A stretch of 64,000 bases of DNA from Sinorhizobium sp. 6-70 (GTDB taxonomy: Bacteria; Pseudomonadota; Alphaproteobacteria; Rhizobiales; Rhizobiaceae), in assembly GCF_030124375.1 (NCBI RefSeq), contig NZ_JASKLS010000003.1, forward strand, positions 291,327-355,326. Direction: 5' to 3'. The translations under genes and the position numbers were made by a program. This document shows, one piece after another, positions 34,538 to 44,205 of this stretch. The notes beneath the pieces were generated by a model. It was not told the origin of the DNA. It did no database searches and worked only from the letters and a program-made list of their open reading frames with translations. How positions within the stretch are numbered: position 1 is the first letter of the stretch; each line of letters starts with the position of its first letter.

Positions 34538-36043
34538 ATGCAGGAATCGCGCTTTGCTTTCGGTCCGTTCGTACTAGATCCGGGTGCGGGAACGCTCCTT
34601 CGGAACGATGATCCTGTCGCCGTTGGCTATCGCGGGCTGAAGCTGCTTGCGGCGCTCGTCGAGCGGCCCGGTGAAATCCTGGCCAAGGCCGAGTTGATGG
34701 ACGCAGCATGGCCGGGCACGGCCGTCGAGGAAGGCAACCTCACCGTCCAGATCGCGCAGCTGAGGAAGCTGCTTGGTCCGGCCGCCGACGGCGGCGAATG
34801 GATCTCCACTGTTCCGCGCGTCGGCTACCGCTTTATAGGCGTCATCGAACAGCTCGGTAGCGCGACGAAACCTTTGCCGCTGCCCAGCAAACCATCGATC
34901 GCCGTGCTGCCCTTCGTGAATTTCAGCAATGATCCCGAGCAGGAATTCTTCGTGGACGGGTTGAGCGAAGACCTGATCACCGACCTGTCCAGGATCTCCG
35001 GCCTGTTCGTCATCGCACGCAACTCAGCCTTTGCCTACAAAGGGAAGGCGATGGACGTGCGCGAGATCGCACGAGACCGTGGCGTGCGCTACCTGCTGGA
35101 GGGTAGCGCAAGACGCGCCGCAGGGCGTGTGCGCATCAACGCCCAGCTCGTCGACGCGGTGAGTGGCGAACATCTGTGGGCGGAACGCTTCGATCGCAGC
35201 CTGGAAGATATCTTTGCCGTTCAGGACGAGGTCACCGGCAAGATTGTGGAGGCGTTGCTCGGCCGGCTGCGCGCGCCGCCGCCGCGCAATCGGCCCAAAA
35301 ATCTCGAGGCTTACGATCTCTGCGTGCGGGCGCGCAAGCTGATCGATGATTCGCCGCAGACGGCGCGCGAAGCGCATCTGATGCTCACGCGCGCGGTGTC
35401 GCTCGATCCCGAATACGCCGAGGCCTATCGCTGGCTTGCCATGAACCACTGGACGGGATGGGTGCATTGGGGTGAACCCATTGAACCCAACCGCAGCGTT
35501 GCCCTGGAATTCGCGCGCAAAGCGGTCGCGATCGATCCCAACGATGCTGGCTGCCGCTGGGTCCTGGCTAACCTGCTGGCCTATGAGCGCAGCTTCGCCG
35601 AGGCCGATGCGGAATTTGCCAAGGCGATCGAGCTCGACCCGAACGAGGCCGACACCTGGGCGACACTATCCGACATCGCGGTCCTGGCTGGGCGGGTCGA
35701 TGAGGGCCTTGAGCACATTCGCAAGGCGTTCCGGCTGAACCCGTTTCCGGCGAGCTGGTACTATCTGACGCTCGGCCAGGCGCAATATGCGGCCCGCGAC
35801 TACGAAGCCGCTGTCGAAACACTGCGCAGGGACGAGACTTATCGCACAAGCTCACGCCGTTTCCTGGCGGCAAGCCTTGCCCAACTGGGCCGGCTCGACG
35901 AAGCGCGCGCGGAGGTCGAACTGTTCCTCGTCGCCAACCGGCATTTCTCAACCCGCCACTGGGCCGCGACGGAGCCGTTCCGCGACGCTGCGGCGCTTGA
36001 GCACTTCGTTGATGGCTTCCGCAAGGCCGGTCTTCCGGAGTGA
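34538..36043 (+). CDS. Winged-helix transcriptional regulator with C-terminal TPR repeats
   Basis: A 501-residue protein. Residues 1-100 are an OmpR/CadC-type winged helix (FAFGPFVLDPGAGTLL through WISTVPRVGYRFIG). Residues 115-245 match the FlgO/TolB-N-like module often fused to it (SIAVLPFVNFSNDPEQEFFVDGLSEDLITDLSRI, LLEGSARRAAGRVRINAQLVDAVSGEHLWAERFDR). The rest is TPR-like (DPNDAGCRWVLANLLAYERSFAEADAEFAKAIELDP). No membrane segment or cyclase domain is visible, so it appears to be a soluble regulator. Divergent from the DUF1127 gene. Its target is unknown. Confidence 0.85.
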   Translation: MQESRFAFGPFVLDPGAGTLLRNDDPVAVGYRGLKLLAALVERPGEILAKAELMDAAWPGTAVEEGNLTVQIAQLRKLLGPAADGGEWISTVPRVGYRFIGVIEQLGSATKPLPLPSKPSIAVLPFVNFSNDPEQEFFVDGLSEDLITDLSRISGLFVIARNSAFAYKGKAMDVREIARDRGVRYLLEGSARRAAGRVRINAQLVDAVSGEHLWAERFDRSLEDIFAVQDEVTGKIVEALLGRLRAPPPRNRPKNLEAYDLCVRARKLIDDSPQTAREAHLMLTRAVSLDPEYAEAYRWLAMNHWTGWVHWGEPIEPNRSVALEFARKAVAIDPNDAGCRWVLANLLAYERSFAEADAEFAKAIELDPNEADTWATLSDIAVLAGRVDEGLEHIRKAFRLNPFPASWYYLTLGQAQYAARDYEAAVETLRRDETYRTSSRRFLAASLAQLGRLDEARAEVELFLVANRHFSTRHWAATEPFRDAAALEHFVDGFRKAGLPE

Positions 36044-36103
36044 CGCGCCGGCGTGACTGACTTCGCAAACGGCCACTCAGATCAATCATAAAATGAGCGC
36101 ATC

Positions 36104-36838
36104 ATGGTACAGGCCCGACTCCCTTCGCTAGACACAAAATTGGAGAAGGTGACAGGCAAGGTCACGCTATGGTTTGCGCTCAACTTGGTCCTGCTTGTGG
36201 GCTTCCTTACCTTTGAGTTCTCCCCGATTTTAAAGCCACGCTGGTGGGAGGATGCCTATTCAGTAGCAATGAATTTACTCGCCGGCGGGCTTGTCTCTTT
36301 CTTCTTCTATTGGCTGGTGGTCTACATTCCCGAGCAGCGGAAAAGGCGTATTATCAAAGACAACCTCACGCGGATGTACCGCAGCATTAAGAAGGACATC
36401 CTATATCAAGTTCTTTTTGCGAGCATCAAAGGCGGTCGTTCCGATCTTCAGGCAGATCACGACACTATAGAAACCTTGATGACGACCGATGGCTTTAAGA
36501 AAGCCTTCCAAGGTGGGCGCGAGGCGGACGAGGGCTTCTATGCATTTGAAAACCAAATGAGCTACGACACACCGGAATTCCGCCGGATTATCCTGAATCT
36601 GGAGATGCTAGTGAGGCAGATCGAATTTGTGCTGCACAACTACACGATGGAGGACAAGGAGCTCTTCGACTTCTTCAAGCGCCTTGAATTAATGCTGCTT
36701 TCCCTGCGGCGGTCAACTCCCGGATACGACGAATCGAAGCCGCTGTGCAGCTTCGTGTATCAGATATTCTCAGGCTGGAATGTGATCGAGGGGTACCGGG
36801 GTTACGATGTGATCGACAAGATGATTGCCGATATCTGA
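36104..36838 (+). CDS. Two-transmembrane protein of unknown function
   Basis: A 244-residue protein with two N-terminal membrane segments (LWFALNLVLLVGFLTFEF near 22-40, MNLLAGGLVSFFFYWLVVYIP near 57-77). The cytoplasmic part is largely helical and polar (EQRKRRIIKDNLTRMYRSIKKDILYQVL, a long acidic region, IILNLEMLVRQIEFVLHNYTMEDKELFDFFKRLELMLLSLRR). I recognise no family. It uses more AT-rich codons than neighbouring genes, a sign of recent acquisition. It stands alone between the winged-helix regulator and a convergent GFA gene. Such membrane-anchored helical proteins occur in signalling and defence, but nothing here proves either. Confidence 0.75.
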   Translation: MVQARLPSLDTKLEKVTGKVTLWFALNLVLLVGFLTFEFSPILKPRWWEDAYSVAMNLLAGGLVSFFFYWLVVYIPEQRKRRIIKDNLTRMYRSIKKDILYQVLFASIKGGRSDLQADHDTIETLMTTDGFKKAFQGGREADEGFYAFENQMSYDTPEFRRIILNLEMLVRQIEFVLHNYTMEDKELFDFFKRLELMLLSLRRSTPGYDESKPLCSFVYQIFSGWNVIEGYRGYDVIDKMIADI

Positions 36839-36881
36839 CGGCCAAGGTATCTCCGCGGCACCTTCGCACCGTTCGTGCCAC

Positions 36882-37274
36882 CTACTCCTCAAAGCGACTC
36901 GTGGCGTCACGATCGCGGTCGTATCGTCTCTTGAGCGGAAACGGAGGCAACCAGGACTCGCGACGGATGGTCCAGAGTTCGTAGGTTGGCGTCAGTTGGT
37001 CATGGGCATCGAGGGATCCCAGGTTCACTTCGATCTCGTCTGCGCTACGCCCGAAAACGGGCGAGCCGCAGCGGGGACAGAAAAACCGCCCGGCGTAGTC
37101 GCGTGTTTCGCCGTCGATCGTCACCGCATCCTGAGGGAATATCGCGGAAGCGTGAAAAAGCGCCCCATGATGCTTGCGGCAGTCGAGACAGTGACAAAGG
37201 CCGACCCGGTATGGGAGTCCCGACGCCACAATGCGGACGTTGCCGCACAGGCAGCCGCCCGTAAATCGGTCCAT
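36882..37274 (-). CDS. GFA (glutathione-dependent formaldehyde-activating-like) protein
   Basis: A 130-residue zinc-binding protein of the GFA/CENP-V fold. Zinc ligands are visible as GGCLCGNVRI, LCHCLDCRKHHGALF and FCPRCGSPVFG. Length is normal. AGGAGA precedes the ATG. Despite the family name, most members have no proven formaldehyde activity, so no reaction is assigned. Convergent with the membrane protein gene upstream. Confidence 0.88.
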   Translation of the reverse strand: MDRFTGGCLCGNVRIVASGLPYRVGLCHCLDCRKHHGALFHASAIFPQDAVTIDGETRDYAGRFFCPRCGSPVFGRSADEIEVNLGSLDAHDQLTPTYELWTIRRESWLPPFPLKRRYDRDRDATSRFEE

Positions 37275-37364
37275 GCTGCATCTCCTATAAGATCAAGCGG
37301 ACGGAATGTTTACGACGAACAACACTGCCATTGCAAATTGCCGGCTGCGCGGTTTCGAAATTAT

Positions 37365-38015
37365 CTAACCGGAGCGACCGTCTATTGCGTCGCGCAGCAC
37401 CATCGCGGCTTCCGTCCGGTTGGCGGCGCCAAGTTTCGTCATGATCTGCGTCATGTGGTGCTTGACGGTTTTCTCCTGGAGATCGAGCTTTCTTGCGACC
37501 TGCTTGTTGCTCATGCCCGAAGCCACAAGGCGCAGAACCTCGTGCTCCCGAGCGGTCAGTTCCGCGATGAGGTCGGATTTGCTCACAGCGGCCGGCGAAG
37601 GGTTCGAGAGCAGCTTGGCAGAGAGTGTCGGAGCCACGTAGCTGTCGCCGGAGGCCACTGTCCGTATGACGTCCGCCAGCGCCCTCGATCCGATCCCCTT
37701 CAGGACATAGCCCTTCGCGCCGCCATTGAGAGCCGCCGTGACGTCGTCGCCGGCTTCGGACACGGTAAGCATCACGATCTTCTGCAGCGGTACCAATTCC
37801 AGGATAAGCGGAATCGCGTTCAGCCCGCCTCCCGGCATGGAGATGTCCAAGAGCATGACGTCTGGAGAAAGATTCTGGGCGATTCTCAGCGCGTCGTCGC
37901 GCGAGCTTCCCTCCGCAACGATTTCAAACCCGTCAATCTCCGAAAGACTTCTCGTCACGCCCTCTCTGAACAGAGGGTGATCGTCGATTACCGCCACGCG
38001 TATCGCTGCAGTCAT
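37365..38015 (-). CDS. NarL/LuxR-type response regulator
   Basis: A 216-residue two-component regulator. The receiver domain (1-120) has the acidic pocket [10 protein letters not shown], the phosphoacceptor Asp in [11 protein letters not shown], and the conserved Lys in KGYVLKGIG. The LuxR helix-turn-helix is at about 150-210 ([44 protein letters not shown]). It starts 2 bp after the stop of the histidine kinase gene, so the two form a cognate pair. Its targets are unknown; genes for the glycine-rich protein and an EAL protein lie nearby on the other strand. Confidence 0.92.
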   Translation of the reverse strand: MTAAIRVAVIDDHPLFREGVTRSLSEIDGFEIVAEGSSRDDALRIAQNLSPDVMLLDISMPGGGLNAIPLILELVPLQKIVMLTVSEAGDDVTAALNGGAKGYVLKGIGSRALADVIRTVASGDSYVAPTLSAKLLSNPSPAAVSKSDLIAELTAREHEVLRLVASGMSNKQVARKLDLQEKTVKHHMTQIMTKLGAANRTEAAMVLRDAIDGRSG

Positions 38016-38017
38016 GC

Positions 38018-39508
38018 CTATCCAATCTCCTCGATACCGAGTGACATCCTAGCGATAGTACCGGGGCCGGCACCGTCGACTTCAAATGTGCCGCCCAGAC
38101 TCTCTATCCGTTCCCGGAGCCCGGCCAGTCCGAGGCTCGTCGGTCGTATTTCTTTGGGATCAAAACCCGTTCCGCCGTCCGCAACCGCAATGCAGACCCT
38201 GTTGCCTTCCGTGCTCTGCGCCACACGTTGCCCGACACCGCCGCCGTGGCGGTAAGCATTGTTGAGCGTCTCCTGCACGAAGCGGTATATGCATATCTTT
38301 GCGGAGGGAGAAAGGCGCTCGGGCGGATCCGACAGCGACAGCTCGACAGTCGATCCGGTTCGTTGTTCATGGGCGCGAACGACACGCTCCAGGAGTTCAG
38401 GCAGGCTAGCCATCTCGATCTGTGGCAGGACCAGCCCGCTGCATATCGTTCTGATCTCGTGCATTGCCTCGTCGAGGCTTGCCTTGATCGCTGTGATTTC
38501 CCGTTCGCGTACCGCGGCCGAGGTTGATGCACTGACCAATGCGTCGCTGTCCAGCCGCAACGAGGCGAAGGCGACGAGCTGCGCGGGGCCGTCATGCAAA
38601 TCGGCCCCGATTCGGCGCAGCATGTTCTCGTTCAAGGCCGTTGCGCGTTGCGAAGCGTGCTGCAGGCGCCCACGCAGGGCCTCGTTCTGCGAGAGCAGGG
38701 CCGAAAGCTCGTCCACACGCTGCCGAAGCGCGTGGCGCTGCTTTTCGATGGTTCTGCTACCGCGCATGACGATTGCCGAAAGCATGATGAAGAACGCCAG
38801 CGTGAAGCCTGCGACGGCCAGCCAGGTCAGAAAACGCGCCTGACTCAGGCTGGTTTCGAAATCGTGAGCAATTTCATGGAATTCCGAAACGGCGACGACC
38901 TGTCCGGACCAGGGCTGGAGCACAGGATTGTAGATCTCGAGCAGCGGTTTGCCCGCCCGTTGGTTCGTCTCATCCGCGGCGTCGTCGGCGGGCTTGAACT
39001 GAGCCACCATCTCGCCGCCGAATGCGGTTCTCAACTCGTCGCCGAGATCGAAACGCCGTCCGATCATCTTCTCTTCGTTCGAGTAGAGAATCGTGCCGTC
39101 GGAGCGCCACAGGCGGAATGCCAGCAACCGGTTTCCGAGCGCCCCTTGTCCAAGCGTCTCGTCGAGCGCGCGCGCAACCGTGTCGTCGAGCACTTGCGTC
39201 GTCTGCATGTCGGGCAGGAGCGGCGCGATCACGCTGTCGACGTAGAGTGCGGTCGTCGCTGCCGAGTTCCGGGTAACGGCGCCTTCAATGAGGCTGGTGA
39301 CGAAAGCGCCGACCACCAGCATGGCGGACATTGCAACGATGCCGCCGATCAGCAGGAACTGCTTCGCCAGCGGCTGCGCGTTCCATCGTTTGATCAGGTC
39401 ATTGGCACGCAAGAGGAATCTCGGAGTTATACGCTCAACAAAGCAGCTGGACGTCGGTCGCAGTCGCGTCGGTAAAACTAATGCGCCCAAGCGGCCGGTC
39501 AATGCCAT
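38018..39508 (-). CDS. Sensor histidine kinase, HisKA_3 type
   Basis: A 496-residue membrane kinase. The first membrane segment is [20 protein letters not shown] (near 50-70), a periplasmic sensing region of about 150 residues follows, and a second segment is [22 protein letters not shown]. After a coiled-coil linker comes the NarL-type phosphoacceptor helix [14 protein letters not shown]. The ATPase has N-box [15 protein letters not shown] and G-boxes VADGGTGFD and [15 protein letters not shown]. It phosphorylates the adjacent response regulator. The sensed signal is unknown. Confidence 0.9.
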   Translation of the reverse strand: MALTGRLGALVLPTRLRPTSSCFVERITPRFLLRANDLIKRWNAQPLAKQFLLIGGIVAMSAMLVVGAFVTSLIEGAVTRNSAATTALYVDSVIAPLLPDMQTTQVLDDTVARALDETLGQGALGNRLLAFRLWRSDGTILYSNEEKMIGRRFDLGDELRTAFGGEMVAQFKPADDAADETNQRAGKPLLEIYNPVLQPWSGQVVAVSEFHEIAHDFETSLSQARFLTWLAVAGFTLAFFIMLSAIVMRGSRTIEKQRHALRQRVDELSALLSQNEALRGRLQHASQRATALNENMLRRIGADLHDGPAQLVAFASLRLDSDALVSASTSAAVREREITAIKASLDEAMHEIRTICSGLVLPQIEMASLPELLERVVRAHEQRTGSTVELSLSDPPERLSPSAKICIYRFVQETLNNAYRHGGGVGQRVAQSTEGNRVCIAVADGGTGFDPKEIRPTSLGLAGLRERIESLGGTFEVDGAGPGTIARMSLGIEEIG

Positions 39509-39696
39509 GCGGCCTTGGTCATGTCCATCGGACTTTTGATGGCGGCCGATCGGACCTAAGTCCTAATCGCCAGCGCAATGGTCCGGGGACGGTGGTGTCC
39601 TCGAGCGGCGCAAGCTAACGTTGCACCAATTCGAAAGCGGTTCGAGCGGCGCTATCGGCAGCGGGACCGCAAACATCAAAAGACACGGAGAAGTTC

Positions 39697-40830
39697 ATGA
39701 CCATTTCCAAAGTAATCGGACGAAGCTTCGTCGCACTGGCGCTCACCGTCGCCCCAGTTGCAGCCGTGACCTTCGGCGCATCGACTGTTGCTTTTGCCAA
39801 GGGCGGCAATGGCGGTGGAAACGGCGGGGGAGGGGGCAACGGCGGTGGCCACGGGGGTGGAAACGGCGGCGGCCACAGTGGCTCGCATTCCAGTTCGGGG
39901 AAATCGGGAACGTCCAAATCGGGAACGTCAGGGACGAGCAAGAAAAGCGGCAATAGCCACGGTACGTCGAAGCAAAAATCCGTCACCACACACAAGAAAT
40001 CCGGCTCGGCAGTCAAGGCGGCAAAGGTCGTGAAGACGGAAACGGTGACCGTAACCACGCCGGAGACGGTTTCCGACACAGCAAAGCTCAGTTCGCTGAA
40101 CCGGAACTATCATGCCTATTTGAACTCCAACGACCCCCGCATGAAGGCCATTTCCGCCTATGCGATCGCCTATGCCGAGTTCGAGGCTGAGAACGGCCCG
40201 GACGCCATTCCGACAGATCCTGCCTTGAGCGATGAAGCGCTCCGCGAAGCCCTCGAGAGCTTCACGAAGGACGGCGTTGTGACCGACGACACGCTCGCTG
40301 ACGCCAAGGACATACTCGGTGTCGGGCCGGCGGTCGGCAAGATCGACGAGATCCGCGCGACGCTTCCGGAGCCTACCGATCCCGAGTTGGAACCTGAGAC
40401 AACCGATCCGGAGGCGGCGGAGGCCGTAGATACGGAAACAGTGACCGTAACCGAGCTGGAGAACACAACTTCCGACACGGCAAACCTGAGCTCGTTGAAT
40501 CGGAACTATCATGCCTATTTGAACTCCAATGATCCTCGCATGGCCGGCATTTCCGCCTACGCGACCGCCTATGCCGAGTTCGAGGCTGAGAACGGCCCGG
40601 ACGCCATTCCGACAGATCCGGCCTTGAGCGATGAAGCGCTTCGCGAAGCCCTCGAGGGTTTCACGAAGGACGGCGTTGTGACCGACGACACGCTCGCTGA
40701 CGCCAAGGATATACTCGGTGTCGGGCCGGCGGTCGGCAAGATCGACGAGATCCGCGCGACGCTTCCGGAGCCTGCCGATCCCGAGTTGGAACCTGAGACA
40801 ACCGATCCGGAGCTGGAATCCGCAAATTGA
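39697..40830 (+). CDS. Exported glycine-rich protein with two near-identical repeats
   Basis: A 377-residue exported protein. A signal peptide ends near TVAFAKGG. A Gly/Asn run and a Ser/Gly/Lys/Thr-rich linker reach residue ~110. Two almost identical modules of about 125 residues follow (LSSLNRNYHAYLNSNDPRM, AYAEFEAENGPDAIPTDPALSDEALREAL, DDTLADAKDILGVGPAVGKIDEIRATLPEP), each ending in an acidic E-P-E-T-T-D-P-E tail. The modules are strongly acidic and helical in character. No family is recognised. The glycine-rich start parallels the protein at 32207-32671. A surface or matrix protein is a reasonable guess. Confidence 0.8.
   Translation: MTISKVIGRSFVALALTVAPVAAVTFGASTVAFAKGGNGGGNGGGGGNGGGHGGGNGGGHSGSHSSSGKSGTSKSGTSGTSKKSGNSHGTSKQKSVTTHKKSGSAVKAAKVVKTETVTVTTPETVSDTAKLSSLNRNYHAYLNSNDPRMKAISAYAIAYAEFEAENGPDAIPTDPALSDEALREALESFTKDGVVTDDTLADAKDILGVGPAVGKIDEIRATLPEPTDPELEPETTDPEAAEAVDTETVTVTELENTTSDTANLSSLNRNYHAYLNSNDPRMAGISAYATAYAEFEAENGPDAIPTDPALSDEALREALEGFTKDGVVTDDTLADAKDILGVGPAVGKIDEIRATLPEPADPELEPETTDPELESAN
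40036..40812. repeat. Intragenic tandem duplication, 399-bp period
   Basis: The segment from about 40036-40413 recurs at about 40432-40812 with few substitutions. For example CGGAACTATCATGCC occurs at 40102 and 40501, and TCCGACAC at 40072 and 40471. The offset is 399 bp, or 396 at the very start, so the frame is preserved. The similarity indicates a recent duplication or gene conversion. Confidence 0.9.
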
Positions 40831-40900
40831 ACCTAAGCCTGGCCGGCAGTGGCGGTAACTGCTGCAGCCGGCCCTTAAGCCGAATGGGACGGATCGATCC

Positions 40901-41692
40901 ATGAACCTGGAGAAATTCAGCAGTGTCGTTCGTCATGTGACACAGGCGATGCAACATGGACGGATCGGTTTTTCCCTGCAGCAAATCAACGCGGTCGACG
41001 ACCCAAGCGAAGTTCTCTATTCGGAGTGCCTCGGAAGACTCGTCGAACGTGACGGCACAATCAGAACCTGTGGCGAATTCATAGCCTTTCTCGAAGCGTC
41101 GGGGCGTGCACCCGCCTTTGACCGGCACGTGGTTGATCTCGCATGCGACTGGTTGGCTTGCCATCCAGCGGCTTCTTTGGGCTGCAACATTTCGGCGGAA
41201 AATCTTGCCGACAAACAGAATTGGGCTGTTCTCTACGATCTGCTCCACAGGCATCGGGCGATGGCTCCGCGCCTAGTTCTCGAAATAACCGAAAGCCTGC
41301 CGGTTGCGACGCTCTCCGCCGCGGCTGAGTTGCTTCAGAGTGTTCGCGATCTCGGATACAAAGTCGCGATAGACGACTTCGGTACCGGCTATTCGACGCC
41401 CGAAACGCTTTTGTCCCTTCCCGTCGATATCGTGAAGATCGACGGCTTTTTCGTACAGCGCCGGGGCGATAAAGCGGAGCGGTTCTTTCGGCACATGGTC
41501 GGTCTGGCGTGCTGCGCGGCGTCCACCGTCGTCGTCGAAGGCATCGAGACATATGCCCAGTTAGAGGCTGCGAAAGCAGCCGGGGCAACACATGTGCAGG
41601 GATTTCTCCTGTCCGAGCCAACCCTGCCACCCGTCCATTGCGGACAGGTCAATTCCGCCCGGCACGCGGTCGCTTCCAGATGGATGATGTGA
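40901..41692 (+). CDS. EAL-domain protein (cyclic-di-GMP phosphodiesterase-like)
   Basis: A 263-residue stand-alone EAL domain. The signature EAL reads ECL (YSECLGRL). Other active-site positions appear present: the Asn in GCNISAENL, the Glu in VLEITES, the acidic pair in IDDFGTGYST, the Lys in VDIVKIDGFFV, the Glu in VVEGIET and the Gln in HVQGFLLSEP. It could therefore degrade c-di-GMP or act as a binding protein. No GGDEF, receiver or membrane domain is present. It follows the repeat protein by 70 bp on the same strand, which hints at a role in regulating surface material. Confidence 0.85.
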   Translation: MNLEKFSSVVRHVTQAMQHGRIGFSLQQINAVDDPSEVLYSECLGRLVERDGTIRTCGEFIAFLEASGRAPAFDRHVVDLACDWLACHPAASLGCNISAENLADKQNWAVLYDLLHRHRAMAPRLVLEITESLPVATLSAAAELLQSVRDLGYKVAIDDFGTGYSTPETLLSLPVDIVKIDGFFVQRRGDKAERFFRHMVGLACCAASTVVVEGIETYAQLEAAKAAGATHVQGFLLSEPTLPPVHCGQVNSARHAVASRWMM

Positions 41693-41756
41693 GGGCGAGA
41701 ACACGGTCCGCCTGTGCGCCTCTCCCTGCTTCCGCCGATGTTTTCGACGGCGTCGT

Positions 41757-42653
41757 TCAAGTCTTTTTCGATTTCCGAATGTATTCGACCAATGCGCGGA
41801 GCTTCAGCGGCTGCCGGTGGCGCGTGGGGTAATAGAGATAGAAGCCGGCGAAGGGCGGACAGTAGGCTTCGAGCAGCGGCACGAGTTCGCCGCGCTCGAT
41901 ATAGGGCTGGAACGTCTCCGTCATCCCGAAGGTGATGCCCGCACCGGCCGTGGCCAGACGGATCATCATTCCCATGTCGTTGGTTGTGACGGCAGGATCC
42001 ACTGAGACATCGAAATCTCGACCATTTTCCGTGAATTCCCAGCGGTAGGGCGCCGCGTCCGGACGCGGCCGCCAGCCGATGCAGACATGCGTCGAGAGAT
42101 CGCGCGGATGGCTGGGGGTCCCGTGCCGTTCGATATATTCGGGGGAGGCGACAGCGCATTGTCGTTGTTCCGCCGATACCGCCAGCGCGATCATGTCCTG
42201 TTCGATGACTTCACCAAGGCGCACGCCGGCATCGAAACCGGCCTCGACAATGTCGAACTCTTCGTCCGTGATCGTCAGGTCCAGCCTCACTTTCGGAAAG
42301 GCCTCGATAAAACCCGCGAGCAGCCTGCCGGACAGGAAGCTCTCGGCGATCGAGGAAACGGCAATCCGCAAGCGCCCGGTCGGATTGGCCTCAACATCCC
42401 GTACCGTCTGTACCGCAGCGCTTACCTGGGCGGCCGATAAACGCACGCTCTCGTAAAAAAGCTCGCCTGCTTCCGTCAGCCTAACGCTGCGCGTCGTGCG
42501 CTGCACGAGAGCGACGCCAATGCGATCTTCCAGGCGCTGAAGTGCCTGGCTCACCGCCGAGCGGGTGACGCCAAGCCGCTCGCTCGCGACGCGGAAGTTG
42601 CGCGCTTCGGCGATCGCCAGAAACACCGAAATGCCTTCGAAATCATCGACCAT
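41757..42653 (-). CDS. LysR-family transcriptional regulator
   Basis: A 298-residue LysR regulator. The helix-turn-helix is at residues 5-65 (FLAIAEARNFRVASERLGVTRSAVSQALQRLEDRIGVALVQRTTRSVRLTEAG) and the periplasmic-binding-like effector domain follows. It is divergent from the small exported protein and SDR genes, and a palindrome with a T-N11-A core lies right before its start codon. This arrangement implies control of the divergent cassette and of itself. The effector is not known. Confidence 0.9.
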   Translation of the reverse strand: MVDDFEGISVFLAIAEARNFRVASERLGVTRSAVSQALQRLEDRIGVALVQRTTRSVRLTEAGELFYESVRLSAAQVSAAVQTVRDVEANPTGRLRIAVSSIAESFLSGRLLAGFIEAFPKVRLDLTITDEEFDIVEAGFDAGVRLGEVIEQDMIALAVSAEQRQCAVASPEYIERHGTPSHPRDLSTHVCIGWRPRPDAAPYRWEFTENGRDFDVSVDPAVTTNDMGMMIRLATAGAGITFGMTETFQPYIERGELVPLLEAYCPPFAGFYLYYPTRHRQPLKLRALVEYIRKSKKT

Positions 42654-42654
42654 G

Positions 42655-42671
42655 GGTTAGAAACTCTAACC
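42655..42671. promoter_or_regulatory. LysR-type operator
   Basis: GGTTAGA (42655-42661) and TCTAACC (42665-42671) form a perfect inverted repeat with a 3-bp centre, containing a T-N11-A core. It sits 2 bp upstream of the LysR start codon in the divergent region. Confidence 0.65.
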
Positions 42672-42753
42672 AATGCATCCGGGATTGGCAACTCGATCGC
42701 GACAGGACGGGCGCATACTCTGCGATGGTCACCAGACCTTCATGAGAGGAAGC

Positions 42754-43131
42754 ATGTCCACGACCTTTTCCAAGAACCTGGCGCTCGGTCCGGCCATCAC
42801 CTTGCTTGCGACCTGCGCATCGGCGAGTTCAGCCTCCGGTGAAGACCGGATCCACGATCCGTCGCCGCATCAACACGCGAAGCAGGTGGCAATGGCATCG
42901 CATCCTTATGTCGGGATGTGGGTAACGGACGACGGATATGTCCGGCACGAGCTCCTCGCCAACGGGCGCTACGATGAAGCCCGTGGCACCCGCAAGAGCG
43001 CCTACCAGGGGCGCTACGAGGTGTCCGGCAAGCATATCGAATATTGGGACGATACCGGCTTCACCGCCGACGGCGATTTTGTGGACGAGAATACGCTCCA
43101 CCACGGCGGCATGATCCTTCGCCGCCGATAG
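42754..43131 (+). CDS. Small exported Atu4866-like protein
   Basis: A 125-residue exported protein. A signal peptide is followed by [60 protein letters not shown], which matches the Atu4866-type family as I recall it, lipocalin-like in composition. The ATG at 42754 has GAGGAA directly upstream. It is divergent from the LysR regulator and followed by an SDR gene, a combination seen repeatedly in Proteobacteria. Function is unknown. Confidence 0.75.
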   Translation: MSTTFSKNLALGPAITLLATCASASSASGEDRIHDPSPHQHAKQVAMASHPYVGMWVTDDGYVRHELLANGRYDEARGTRKSAYQGRYEVSGKHIEYWDDTGFTADGDFVDENTLHHGGMILRRR

Positions 43132-43246
43132 CCGCGGACACCGCGAAGGGCCGGACACCAGGCGCAATGCTGATTTCGCGCGGAGTCGAGCCCTTTCAAA
43201 CAGGAACCCCCTCGCATCGCGAGGTCAATATGAAACGGAGCTAGAG

Positions 43247-43981
43247 ATGTCGGATATTCAAGGCAAAGTCATCGCGATCACAGGAGCCAGCAGCGGTATC
43301 GGCGAGGCCACGGCGCGTGTTCTCGCAGTTGCGGGAGCCCATGTGCTGATCGGCGCGCGGCGGGCGGACCGACTGGAGCGTCTCGCTGACGAGATCGCTG
43401 CTGCCGGCGGCTCCGTCCGCATGAGAAGGCTGGACGTGACCAGCCGAACGGAGGTTGAGGCCTTTTCGCGTCATGCCCGGTCGGAGTTCGGCCGCCTTGA
43501 CGTCATCGTCAACAACGCGGGCGTCATGCCGTTGTCGCCGATGGCCGCGCTCAAGGTCGACGAGTGGGATCGCATGGTCGATGTCAACATCAAGGGCGTC
43601 CTCTACGGCATTGTAGCGGCGCTACCGATCATGAGCGAGCAGGGGAGCGGGCAGATCGTCAATCTCTCATCGATCGGCGGTCACAGCGTTTCGCCGACCG
43701 CGGCCGTCTATTGCGCTACCAAGTTCGCCGTCTGCGCCATTTCCGATGGCTTGCGGCAGGAGACCGACAAAATCCGTGTCACAGTGATCTCGCCCGGCAC
43801 GACGACATCCGAACTTGCCGACACGATTACCGATCCGACGGCCCGCGATGCGATGAAGGCCTGGCGCGCGATCACGATCAGTCCCGAGGCGGTCGCCAAC
43901 GCGATCCTTTACGCGGTGAGCCAACCAGAAGACGTCGATGTCAGCGAGATCATCATCCGACCGACGGCAAGCCCCCACTGA
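43247..43981 (+). CDS. Short-chain dehydrogenase/reductase
   Basis: A 244-residue classical SDR. The NAD(P) motif is [16 protein letters not shown], the NNAG motif is present, the catalytic Ser is in NLSSIGG, and the active site is YCATKFA. The Arg-Arg pair in GARRADR suggests NADPH use. It follows the Atu4866-like gene on the same strand and is probably controlled by the divergent LysR regulator. Substrate unknown. Confidence 0.9.
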   Translation: MSDIQGKVIAITGASSGIGEATARVLAVAGAHVLIGARRADRLERLADEIAAAGGSVRMRRLDVTSRTEVEAFSRHARSEFGRLDVIVNNAGVMPLSPMAALKVDEWDRMVDVNIKGVLYGIVAALPIMSEQGSGQIVNLSSIGGHSVSPTAAVYCATKFAVCAISDGLRQETDKIRVTVISPGTTTSELADTITDPTARDAMKAWRAITISPEAVANAILYAVSQPEDVDVSEIIIRPTASPH

Positions 43982-44205
43982 ACGCGGCGTATCGGGCAGT
44001 CCGCCGATGTCACGGGCAGCCCGCCACCGCCGTTCCCGTGCCCCGAACTGACAGTCGTTCGACCGCGGACAAATCTACGGCATTAGGGAGCAAAAACCGG
44101 TTGGTGCCTAATAACGGATCGATCCCTATTTGCGCTATCGCAACGACTTTTGCCTGCTCAACGGGCAAAAGCATTATTGCAAACTGAGGTTGAAAGGGGG
44201 TCACG

